Source: Deltaproteobacteria bacterium
Lineage (GTDB): Bacteria; Desulfobacterota; Binatia; Binatales; Binataceae
Assembly: GCA_021831785.1 (NCBI GenBank)
Contig: JAKBMB010000024.1
Location: forward strand, 62,001 to 126,000
Length of the DNA stretch: 64,000 bases
Direction: 5' to 3'
This document shows, piece after piece, positions 25,454-33,217 of this stretch. A program made the translations under genes and the position numbers. The stretch's first letter is position 1. Every line of letters starts with the position of its first letter. Below the pieces are notes generated by a model. That model was not told where the DNA came from. It saw only the letters and a list, made by a program, of their open reading frames with translations, and did not search any database.

Positions 25454-26635
25454 CTAATTCAAGTGCTCGCGGACGGTTGCCAGCACCGTGTCAATTACGT
25501 ACTCCACGTCGCGCTCGCTCATCGCGGGATAAATCGGCAGCGACAGGCATCGGCTGTACGCGTCCTCGGCAACCGGGAAGTCGCCTGGCCGGTAGCCGTA
25601 TTTGACTTGGTAAACGCGCATCAGATGGAGCGGGATGCAGTGGACCGAGACACCGACGCCGCGCCGGCGCAAAAGCTCGACGACCGCGTCGCGCCCGATC
25701 CGCAGGCGCTCGCTCCTTAAGCGCAAAACGTACAGATGCCAGGCGTGCTCCACATCGGCGCGCGCCCGCGGAGTTTGCAGCGCCATTTGCGCTGCGAAGG
25801 CGTCGTTGTAAGCGCGCGCGATCTGTGCCCGCCGGCGCTGAAACTCATCCGCGCGCTTGAGCTGGGCCAGGCCTATCGCCGCGTGCACATCGGAGAGGTT
25901 GTACTTGAAACCGAGCTCGTCGATCTCGTAGTACCATGAACCAGTGGCGTCGTAGCGCTTCCACGCGTCGCGATTCATCCCATGCAGGCTTGCCACAGCA
26001 ATCTTGTGCGCTAGCGCATCGTCCTCGGTCGTGACCATACCGCCCTCGGCGGTGGTGATGTTCTTGGTGGCGTAAAAGCTAAAGCAGCTCAGATCGCCGA
26101 TCGCGCCCACCTTCACCATTGCGCGCCCGTCAAGCCGTATCGCCGAGCCCGCGGCATGAGCCGCATCCTCCACGACCTTAAGCCCGTGGCGCCGCGCGAT
26201 CGCCAGAAGCCGATTCATGTCGCATCCCTGTCCGGCAAAATGGACCGGCAGAAGAACGCGCGGGCGGCTTAGGCGGCCGCTTTGCAAAAGCTCTTCGACC
26301 TTTGCCGGATCTAGGTTAAGGCCCTCCGGCTCGAGATCCACGAAAACCGGCCGGGCGCCCAGGTAAGCGACCGCCTCTGCGGTGGCGGTAAAGGTAAATG
26401 GAGTGGTGATTACCTCGTCGCCCGCGCCTATGCCCAGGGCGTAAAGTGCCAGATGAAGCGCGCCTGTGCAATGCGCGACTGCCACCGCGTAGCGCGCGCC
26501 CACGTAAGCGGCGAACTCTTGCTCAAAGCGCTTTGCCTTGGGTCCGGTGGTGATCCACCCGCTGCGCAAAACCTCGATTACTTCGCGTTCTTCGTCGGGT
26601 CCCAGGCACGGTCGATGGAACGGCACTTGATGCAT
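25454..26635 (-). CDS. DegT/DnrJ/EryC1/StrS family aminotransferase
   Basis: 393 residues from the ATG at 26635, with a TTG at 26656 also in frame. It is a PLP-dependent fold-type-I enzyme with GSWITTGPKAKRFE (read as GWITTGP), the PLP-lysine segment YATKNITTAEGG, and the C-terminal PIYPAMSERDVEYV. The family makes amino sugars on UDP-sugars for lipopolysaccharide, capsule or N-glycan chains. It is co-oriented with the UXS-like gene 190 bases away, so surface polysaccharide synthesis is likely. Confidence 0.9.
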   Translation of the reverse strand: MHQVPFHRPCLGPDEEREVIEVLRSGWITTGPKAKRFEQEFAAYVGARYAVAVAHCTGALHLALYALGIGAGDEVITTPFTFTATAEAVAYLGARPVFVDLEPEGLNLDPAKVEELLQSGRLSRPRVLLPVHFAGQGCDMNRLLAIARRHGLKVVEDAAHAAGSAIRLDGRAMVKVGAIGDLSCFSFYATKNITTAEGGMVTTEDDALAHKIAVASLHGMNRDAWKRYDATGSWYYEIDELGFKYNLSDVHAAIGLAQLKRADEFQRRRAQIARAYNDAFAAQMALQTPRARADVEHAWHLYVLRLRSERLRIGRDAVVELLRRRGVGVSVHCIPLHLMRVYQVKYGYRPGDFPVAEDAYSRCLSLPIYPAMSERDVEYVIDTVLATVREHLN

Positions 26636-26894
26636 TTTTTCCGGCTTTACAGACAAGCGGCGCGCCGCGCAAGAGCCGTATACAGCGTCGAGGCCGCGCG
26701 GCAGGACACGCCATAGCTGATAAAAGTTGAGCGCTTTGCGCTGGCGCGATTAGTGAAATATAGGGGGTTGCTTCGACCAGCACAAGGCATCGCAACCGGG
26801 CAGGCGCCGGATGGCGGGCTACGCTCGCCAAGAGGCTGCGCCGCGAGGGTACCGGCTCCTCCTCGTGCTGAGCGTTTCCGGCCGGTGCTTGAGG

Positions 26895-28022
26895 CTAGCG
26901 CCCGGCTGACAGAGTATCCGGGTTTTCTCCGGGCATCACGTAGGTTGGAACTCCGGTTTTCTCAACGACGGCCTTTTCAAGCTTCTTGAGGTCGAGCTTA
27001 TCGGCTACGCCCATGCTTTTCGCCTGGCGTAGGGCAAACTGCCACAACGCAGGATATCGGCCGTAAATGTCCGGATGCACCTCCACATAAAGCGCGTCGC
27101 CCCGCCATCCGAATTTTACCGGATAATCGACGAAGCGCCCGGGCGTGCCGATCTTGACCTTGTAAAACAAGCGCTTGATGTCTTCCGGATAAAGACGGAC
27201 GCATCCGTGGCTGGTCTCCATCCCAACGCCCCACGGCGTGTCGGTCCCGTGAATCGCATATTCGGGCAGTGTCAGCTCGATCCGGTAGTAGCCCAGCGGA
27301 TTGTCCGGCACTCCGCCCGGGACGACGTGTTCGGCTTCGCCGTCGCGCTCGAGGTGCTCCTGATAGATATCGTCGGGAACCACCCAAGTCGGGTTGACGG
27401 TTTTGCCGCGCACGCGAAACGGGCCGAGCGGGGTCTTCCAGTCGTATCGGCCCAAACCCACCGGGAAGGTGTACACGGTATTCTCACCGATAAACGCTGC
27501 CTTCTTGAGCCCGCCCTTCTTGCCGCGCGGCCCAAGGCGGCCGGGGAAATAGTAGAGCCGCATCTCCGGGATGTTCAGCACCAGTCCCTCCCTGGGGCCC
27601 GGAGGAATGATCCATTCGGTGGGCAGGATGATCGTGCGCCCCACCGGCGGCTGCCACCAGTCGAGCTTATGATTGGCGTCAGAAATTTCCGCGGCCGTGA
27701 GCCCGTAGCGCCGCGCTATGTCAAGCAGTGTTTCACCTTTCTCTACCTGGGAGGTCTGGACTTGGCCGATGACATCGTCGTGGCCGGATGACAAAGCGTA
27801 GGCGATCAAGGGCCGCCTTTCGAAGACCTTGTCCGCGTTGTCATCGGCGAACGCCAAGCCGCGCGCGGCGCAAACGACAGCCGCTAGAATCAGCAGGACC
27901 GTGCCGCCTGCGCAAGCTCGCGTAAGGGCAGCCAATCCTACGGCGGGCGATTTCGCCACCCTATTAGTTTGACCGGCGGGCCGACCTAGGACGCAACGGC
28001 CATGTAATCGCAGTAATCGCAT
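26895..28022 (-). CDS. L,D-transpeptidase with LysM-like domain
   Basis: 375 residues. A hydrophobic N-terminal segment (about 38-58) acts as signal or anchor. A LysM-like domain follows (VEKGETLLDIARRYGLTAAEI, about 92-112), then a YkuD domain with the catalytic set IHGTDTPWGVGMETSHGCVRL read as IHG-x(13)-SHGC. Cys is the nucleophile that makes 3-3 cross-links or attaches lipoprotein to peptidoglycan in the periplasm. The ATG at 28022 touches the start of the direct repeat at 28021. Confidence 0.92.
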   Translation of the reverse strand: MRLLRLHGRCVLGRPAGQTNRVAKSPAVGLAALTRACAGGTVLLILAAVVCAARGLAFADDNADKVFERRPLIAYALSSGHDDVIGQVQTSQVEKGETLLDIARRYGLTAAEISDANHKLDWWQPPVGRTIILPTEWIIPPGPREGLVLNIPEMRLYYFPGRLGPRGKKGGLKKAAFIGENTVYTFPVGLGRYDWKTPLGPFRVRGKTVNPTWVVPDDIYQEHLERDGEAEHVVPGGVPDNPLGYYRIELTLPEYAIHGTDTPWGVGMETSHGCVRLYPEDIKRLFYKVKIGTPGRFVDYPVKFGWRGDALYVEVHPDIYGRYPALWQFALRQAKSMGVADKLDLKKLEKAVVEKTGVPTYVMPGENPDTLSAGR

Positions 28023-28112
28023 AGCGGGCTAACCAAATCATCATAAGGGTAGTCAATAATTTTAGCTGCTTAACCGCCCTAACGCTAATTAATTGCCGGG
28101 CATCGCGCAAGC
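28021..28112. repeat. Diverged direct repeat, copy A
   Basis: About 92 bases similar to 29474-29565 with small gaps. The 20-base core AACGCTAATTAATTGCCGGG (28081-28100) is identical in both copies. A partial third copy of the core lies near 29604. The two full copies bracket the membrane-protein gene. Confidence 0.6.
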
Positions 28113-28423
28113 GGGGGTGGCCTGGCTCATCGCGTGCTTGCCTCGACCGCCTGCTCTACCATCCCAGCACTGCCAGCATCAAAGGCGGGACTTTTCGGTC
28201 CAGCGACAAACGCCGCGCCGGGCCTGCTGGATAACCTTGCGCCCGGCCAGCGACCGCGCGCCGCGGTCGAAGGCGAACCACGCTATAGCCAAGCGCCGGC
28301 TATCGCGGCTACCGGCGGCCTACCTCCACGGCGAGCGCGGCCGCGACGGCTGGCCGTGGTCAGCACGCCCAAGGTGGCGTGTCGAGTGGGTCTCGCTGCG
28401 GGCGCGCCGGCGCGGACGCCAAG
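28113..28423. other. Non-coding stretch, nothing recognised
   Basis: Frames in this GC-rich stretch have no family-like sequence. It follows the repeat and abuts the 3' end of the membrane-protein gene. Confidence 0.4.
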
Positions 28424-29113
28424 TCAGGCTCCGCTGCGTGTGGCAGCACCGGATGCCCCTATCGGCGCATCCCCGGTATAGGTCTCGCGCGCGCACTCGC
28501 GCCGGCATTCGTAGTCCTTGGGCCAGTTAGAGCAGGCCTGGATCAGGTGACGGGAGAGATCCACGCGAATCGTCGCGTGCCCTCCGGTCCGCGGGCATAT
28601 CACGCCCATCTCCATTCCAAGCACGCCGCGCCACGCCTGCGTAATGTCGCCGGCAAATCTCGCTTCGCCGCTCAAGAACACGATCGCCATTATCGCAACC
28701 GCCATGAAGTCGCCCAGCATCAGCTTCCACGCCGGAAATGCAACCGTTTGCGCCGGGCCCGCGCCGAATAAGAGCGCGATGAAGAACACCATCGCGGCCA
28801 GGGTTGCCAGCGAAAGCGGCGCCAGTGCGAGCGTGTCACGCCTGCCATAAGTAAGCGCCCATGCGCCGCACGCACCGAGTAGCGCGAAAAGCGCAAACTG
28901 GAACGCCACATACGCGAGCACCAGCCCGGCCGGGGCTTTCGGGAAGGCCAGGAACGCAAGCATTGGCCCGGTTCCCACGGCCAACTGTCGACCGAGATCG
29001 TAAAGGCCGCCCTGCGCCGCACCGACCGCCACAAACCATAAAGTGATGAAAGCCGAGCCAGCCAAACCGGCGGCTACGCCAGTCATCATCATTCGTCGCT
29101 TCGAGGCGTCCAT
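28424..29113 (-). CDS. Membrane protein of unknown function with Cys-containing tail
   Basis: 229 residues from the ATG at 29113, which has an ideal AGGAGGT ribosome site 5 bases upstream. Five hydrophobic segments are visible (about residues 10-32, 43-62, 65-88, 95-118 and 124-146), followed by a soluble tail with several Cys (VICPR, ACSNW, YECRRECARE). I do not recognise the family. It is bracketed by the 92-base direct repeats at 28021 and 29474. Confidence 0.6.
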   Translation of the reverse strand: MDASKRRMMMTGVAAGLAGSAFITLWFVAVGAAQGGLYDLGRQLAVGTGPMLAFLAFPKAPAGLVLAYVAFQFALFALLGACGAWALTYGRRDTLALAPLSLATLAAMVFFIALLFGAGPAQTVAFPAWKLMLGDFMAVAIMAIVFLSGEARFAGDITQAWRGVLGMEMGVICPRTGGHATIRVDLSRHLIQACSNWPKDYECRRECARETYTGDAPIGASGAATRSGA

Positions 29114-29221
29114 AGTCACCTCCTTTAGCGCAAAAACGTACTACCTCGATACACCTAAGTCCCTTATCGTTATAGCGCAATGGGAGAGCGCAGTGTAGCA
29201 AACATGCAGCTAGCCGCGCGG

Positions 29222-29296
29222 GTGTGGAAATGTGGCGGGTGGATCACCACTGGACCCAAGGCAAAGCGTCGAACCCGTGCGAGTGTGGAAATGTGG
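29222..29296. repeat. 14-base direct repeat pair
   Basis: GTGTGGAAATGTGG occurs at 29222-29235 and 29283-29296, a period of 61 bases. Confidence 0.7.
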
Positions 29297-29473
29297 GGTA
29301 GGACGCCGCTCCGTAAATGACGGGCGTGACAGGGCAGCGGCATGGAGCTCTTGGTGGACCGCCTCAATCTCTTCGACTTCGCCCGGGCAAGGGCTGGCGC
29401 CGGGAGAATGCATCTCGGCTACTTGGGCTGCCGCCCGGCGAGCTGGCCTCGGACGCGACGACCGTTTAATGGC

Positions 29474-29565
29474 ATAGCGGGCGTCCCAATCATCGCAACC
29501 CTAGCGAGTGATTTCAGCCGCTAAACCGCCCCAACGCTAATTAATTGCCGGGGGAGCCCGCAAGC
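29474..29565. repeat. Diverged direct repeat, copy B
   Basis: Partner of 28021-28112 in the same orientation. The shared 20-base core is at 29533-29552. Confidence 0.6.
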
Positions 29566-29886
29566 TAGGTTTCGCCCAACCGCCCTCAGTTGCACAGCCG
29601 CCCACGCTAATCAATTCCGCCACCGTTGCTTAATCTACCCTCTTGTGCCCATCGGGGCGTCGGTCTCTGGTCGTATTTTACCCCAGACGGTCGGCCCCTT
29701 CTGCTGGTCGCAACTCCTTACGTCGGTGTCGGCTCCAGCGTGATCGCCGTCATCGCGCACGGTCGTATCGGCTATCGATGTGACGGAGGATTTGCTACCT
29801 TACGTCCAAAGCGGAGAAGAAAGGATTTTGACCAAAACGCTTTCCTAGTCTGATCGATCTAGCCACGTTCCAGAGCCTTCACGGCC

Positions 29887-30840
29887 ATGCCCAATCCCCA
29901 CAAGGCAAACATAGTTCGGACGCTGGGCGAACGCTTTGGAGAACTCCGCAAGATTCGAGGCAGTGAGTCGCTGTTCACAGTGGGCAACGAAGCGGCGCGC
30001 GTGTACATCCGATATTCCAAAGTGCATCCTCGCGGGCGCGCGTTCTTCGGGCTGCGTGAAGTTGATTTGCGCCAACTCGAAGGTCACAACGCGTTTCGTT
30101 GCTTCGCGCTTGATGATGGCTCGCCGCCAATTTTCGTCCCGTATGCCGATTTCGAAGAAATCTTCCGCAACGCCGAAACCGCGAAGGACGGACAATATAA
30201 GGTGCAGATCGTCTCTCAAGGCGACGTGCGAGAACTGTATATCGCCCGCCAAGGGCGGTTCAACGTTGAAGGTTACGTTGGCTACGATACCGTTGCGCGG
30301 GGTGTCGACGCCGGACGCCTGCGTAAAGCACAAGCTCTTACTCACTCGCAGGTGCAGACTCTCCTCGGAGGCATCGGCCACAGTAAGGGGTATGACGTTT
30401 GCGTACCTTTGAATGACGTGGGGAAACTTGACTGGTCGCTGACAAGACCGTTCTCTTTACACCGTAACATGCCGGCCGGTTTCGGGTCTATTCGAGATGT
30501 CCTGTATGAAATTGACGTCGTATGGATCGCACGGGGACGCGAAGCGATTATGGGGTTGTTCGAGGTCGAACACTCTACGCCGGTCTACTCAGGGCTTCTC
30601 CGGTTCAACGATATACTACTTACGAACCCGAAAGTATCGCGCTTCTCAATCGTCGCAAATGACACGAGACGAGGAGTGTTCGTGCGGCATCTCTCCCGGC
30701 CAACGTTCAAGAAGAGCGGGCTCTCTGAGCTCACCAGTTTCCTTGAGTACGCGAACGTGGCCGACTGGCACGGGCGCACCGTGAAAGGCGATATAGATGA
30801 GCAAACCCGAGCCGAGGATGAGGATCTAAACAGTAGTTGA
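29887..30840 (+). CDS. Predicted PD-(D/E)XK nuclease-like protein
   Basis: 317 residues. The N-terminal half (IRYSKVHPRGRAFFGLRE, DGQYKVQI, RFNVEGYVGY) is a conserved block seen in restriction-endonuclease-like hypothetical proteins. The C-terminal half has VLYEIDVVWIARG ... GLFEVEHSTPVYSGLLR, that is Asp, then E-V-E, as in PD-(D/E)XK cores. The exact fold call is inference. It is alone in an accessory zone next to an IS256 element, which suits a solitary restriction or defence nuclease. Confidence 0.55.
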   Translation: MPNPHKANIVRTLGERFGELRKIRGSESLFTVGNEAARVYIRYSKVHPRGRAFFGLREVDLRQLEGHNAFRCFALDDGSPPIFVPYADFEEIFRNAETAKDGQYKVQIVSQGDVRELYIARQGRFNVEGYVGYDTVARGVDAGRLRKAQALTHSQVQTLLGGIGHSKGYDVCVPLNDVGKLDWSLTRPFSLHRNMPAGFGSIRDVLYEIDVVWIARGREAIMGLFEVEHSTPVYSGLLRFNDILLTNPKVSRFSIVANDTRRGVFVRHLSRPTFKKSGLSELTSFLEYANVADWHGRTVKGDIDEQTRAEDEDLNSS

Positions 30841-31079
30841 CGTGTGGCGCGGGTTCGCCGTCGCTGCCAAGAGTTTCTCCGAATTTGAAACACGCCGAGA
30901 TACCTCCAGCGGCTTCGCAAGGGACGTAATCTGCTTGAGGACGACGTACAGCTTTTCGTGGGCACGTTGGCCTCACCCGCAAAACGACCCTCGCGGCTTA
31001 GCGAAGGACCTCCAAGCGCAAAGGTTACGCGTCGCGTACAATAAGGACGAGGTTGACACCTGAATTTCCGTCGGGTCGG

Positions 31080-32455
31080 GGTGGTGCCGGTCAACTGGGT
31101 CAACTGGTGGAAAAGCAGTTAGCATCAGGATACGGCGTCGAGCAGTTGAAGTGTAAAGTTGCTAGGCTGCCTCCACTTGCGAGGTGGTCAGATCGTGCCA
31201 GCCGACGAGGCGGCGCAGCGTGATTTGGCCGCTGCGCAGGAGTCCGAAGAGTAGGAACAGAACTGCCTCTTCATTGGGGAGCGAGGCCTGGGTTTTGGTC
31301 CGCCGGCGAAACTCCTCGTTGATCCGCTCCAGCGCATTGGTGGTGCGCAGCGCCTTCCACTGCGAAAGCGGGAAAGCGATGAAGGTAAAGAGCTCGTCGC
31401 CGGCCTCCTCGAAGCTGGCGCTGACCGCGTTGCAGCGCAGCTTCCACTTGCGCAGGAAGGCGCCGCGCGCCTTCTCCACCGCCTCGCGGCTCGTAGCATA
31501 GATCATCCGCCGATAATCCTCGGCGAGTTCTTCGCGAAGATGTGCCGGGGCCTTGGCGAGCAGGTTCCACAGCTTGTGATTGGTACAACGCTGAATCGCC
31601 AGCTTGGGCCATTGCACCTTAAGCGCCGCTGCCAGTCCCGGATTGCCATCAATCACGGCCAACAGCGGAGCGCCGAGATTGCGCGCGGCCAGCGAGCGCA
31701 CGGCGTCGAGCCAGGCTTGCTCACTCTCGGCTCCGGCCAGCCGCGGGTCGAGCACCACACGCCGGCCGTTGGCGCATACGCCAAGCGTGACCAGCACCGG
31801 TACGCGCACGCGCTTCTTCCCGATCCGCACCCGCGGATACCAGCCGTCGAGAAACAGGTAGCGGACCTTCAGCTCGCCGAGATCCCGCTTCGCCCATGCC
31901 GCGAAGTCCTCTCGCAGCCGCCCCACCAGGCGCGACACTGCGTCCTTGGACAGCGGCGCGCCACGCAACAGCGGCGCCAGCGCTCCGCGCAGCCTACGGG
32001 TATTGGTGCCGCTCAGGTACACCCCAAGGATCGCCTCGTCGACCCGCTCGGTGCGCCGCTGGTAGCGCGGGATCACGCGGCTGTGCCACTCACGGCGCCG
32101 GCCATCAGCGCTCTCGACCCGAGCCCGCGGCATTGCGATCGTGGTCGCGCCTAGGCTGGTGGTCAGTGTTCGCGGGCGCTTGCCGCGCCTATAACCAACT
32201 CGAACCAGACCCACTCGTCGCGATCGTGCCGCGCCCAGCGCGCCCTCCAATTCCTCATCGACGATGGTCTCGATGGTGGCCCGAATCCGCTCCCGCATCA
32301 GCTCCTCCAGCGCGCCTTTTCCTTGCCACCCGCTCCTGCTATCCGTCTCCATGGCGTCATCCTCCGGCACCCGCCTCCCAGCGGGCGCGAGTTGTGGCTC
32401 AACTCGCCGGATCTTGACGCTTTTTCACTTTTCCACCAACTTCGCGACACTACCC
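31080..32455. mobile_element. IS256-family insertion sequence
   Basis: The element holds one transposase gene. The clearest terminal inverted repeat is TGGTGGAAAAG (31105-31115) against CTTTTCCACCA (32428-32438). Weaker similarity extends outward (GGTGGTGCCG against GGGTAGTGTCG). GGTCGG directly flanks both proposed ends (31074-31079 and 32456-32461), a possible but short target duplication. The outer ends are therefore approximate. Its right end cuts the prs gene. Confidence 0.75.
31162..32370 (-). CDS. IS256-family transposase
   Basis: 402 residues from a GTG at 32370, with an ATG at 32352 as alternative. The DDE catalytic residues are visible: Asp in YLFLDGWYPRV, Asp in LLAVIDGNPGL and Glu in TNALERINEEFRRRTK, with the C-x2-H pair in QRCTNHKLWN. 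Length and order are normal, so it should be functional. It catalyses copy-out/paste-in movement of its element. Confidence 0.95.
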   Translation of the reverse strand: MPEDDAMETDSRSGWQGKGALEELMRERIRATIETIVDEELEGALGAARSRRVGLVRVGYRRGKRPRTLTTSLGATTIAMPRARVESADGRRREWHSRVIPRYQRRTERVDEAILGVYLSGTNTRRLRGALAPLLRGAPLSKDAVSRLVGRLREDFAAWAKRDLGELKVRYLFLDGWYPRVRIGKKRVRVPVLVTLGVCANGRRVVLDPRLAGAESEQAWLDAVRSLAARNLGAPLLAVIDGNPGLAAALKVQWPKLAIQRCTNHKLWNLLAKAPAHLREELAEDYRRMIYATSREAVEKARGAFLRKWKLRCNAVSASFEEAGDELFTFIAFPLSQWKALRTTNALERINEEFRRRTKTQASLPNEEAVLFLLFGLLRSGQITLRRLVGWHDLTTSQVEAA

Positions 32456-32629
32456 GGTCGGCTGAACCACGTAGACGTCGCAGCCGCGCACGCTTTCTTC
32501 TATCTCTGCATGCAATTCGGTGTCAGGGAAACGGTTCAGAACAGAACGGCAGACCCGCGTTCCGAGCCTTTCGGCAATAGATTCGGCAAGCAATGGGTTT
32601 CCGGAACCCGCTACAACAACGAGATTCAT
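32450..32629 (-). pseudogene. prs: Ribose-phosphate pyrophosphokinase, 5' fragment cut at an IS end
   Basis: ATG at 32629. 59 residues (AGSGNPLLAESIAERLG, NRFPDTELHAEIEESVRG, DVYVVQPTG) match the N-terminus of PRPP synthetase. The frame stops in the IS256 end right after QPTG, where the family continues with about 250 more residues. The missing part is not on the other side of the element (below 31080), so an adjacent deletion or rearrangement also happened. Non-functional. Confidence 0.85.
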
Positions 32630-32829
32630 GTCAGTTCATCTCGAATTCTTGCACCACGTGTTCATGAGCATTAGCCATGCCACCTAATGTTACCCGCGAT
32701 ATCGTGATGCGGATACTGATGCGATTGGAATACACTGCGTACCTGAGGGTATGAGCGCTCGAGCTATTGAAATGGGTCCCGCTTTTCGAGCGGCTGGTAC
32801 AAGATTAAACGACCCGGAGAAGCAACAAA

Positions 32830-33063
32830 GTGTGGCCTAAGGCACTTCGCCAGGCTCGAAGGCTCATTGTTTTAGTAGTCGGCCTGACGCTGCTCCTTAC
32901 TGGCGCCGCAATGCTGATAACTCCAGGTCCAGGATTGCTCCTGATTATCGTCGGACTCAGCTTGCTCGCTGTTGAATTTGTTTGGGCACGCCGGCTTCTC
33001 CGTAAAATCAAAGCCAGGAGCAATGCGATAGGCCGGACAATCTTCGATTCCGACAAGAAATGA
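32830..33063 (+). CDS. PGPGW-family small transmembrane protein
   Basis: 77 residues from a GTG at 32830 with GGAG upstream. Two membrane segments (about 12-30 and 34-52) are joined by the motif ITPGPGLLLIIVGL. The PGPG turn is the hallmark of this family, whose function is unknown. It diverges from the prs remnant and converges on the P-type ATPase gene. Confidence 0.75.
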   Translation: MWPKALRQARRLIVLVVGLTLLLTGAAMLITPGPGLLLIIVGLSLLAVEFVWARRLLRKIKARSNAIGRTIFDSDKK

Positions 33064-33217
33064 CTGGTTGCTCAACTACTCGGTAGCGACCGTCACGCAC
33101 CGGCCCAAGTTGGATCTCCCCGCGGGGGAAAGTCCGTTCTCGGCAAAACGGTTTGGCTCCCCTGCCGGGAAACAGAGCGAAGGCCAACAGGCCGGTGCCG
33201 ATTTCCGAGGTTCATCT

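Larger units (their letters stand above)
29114..29886. other. Repeat-containing intergenic region
   Basis: No convincing gene in this 770-base stretch. It contains a 14-base direct repeat (29222 and 29283), a segment like the 3' end of the CCA-adding-enzyme gene (about 29414-29438) and repeat copy B. Short frames such as 29626-29853 lack family features. Confidence 0.5.

Noticed and set aside
29626-29853. 75-codon plus-strand frame
   Set aside because: No ribosome site, no family features, and it lies in a repeat-containing gene-free stretch.
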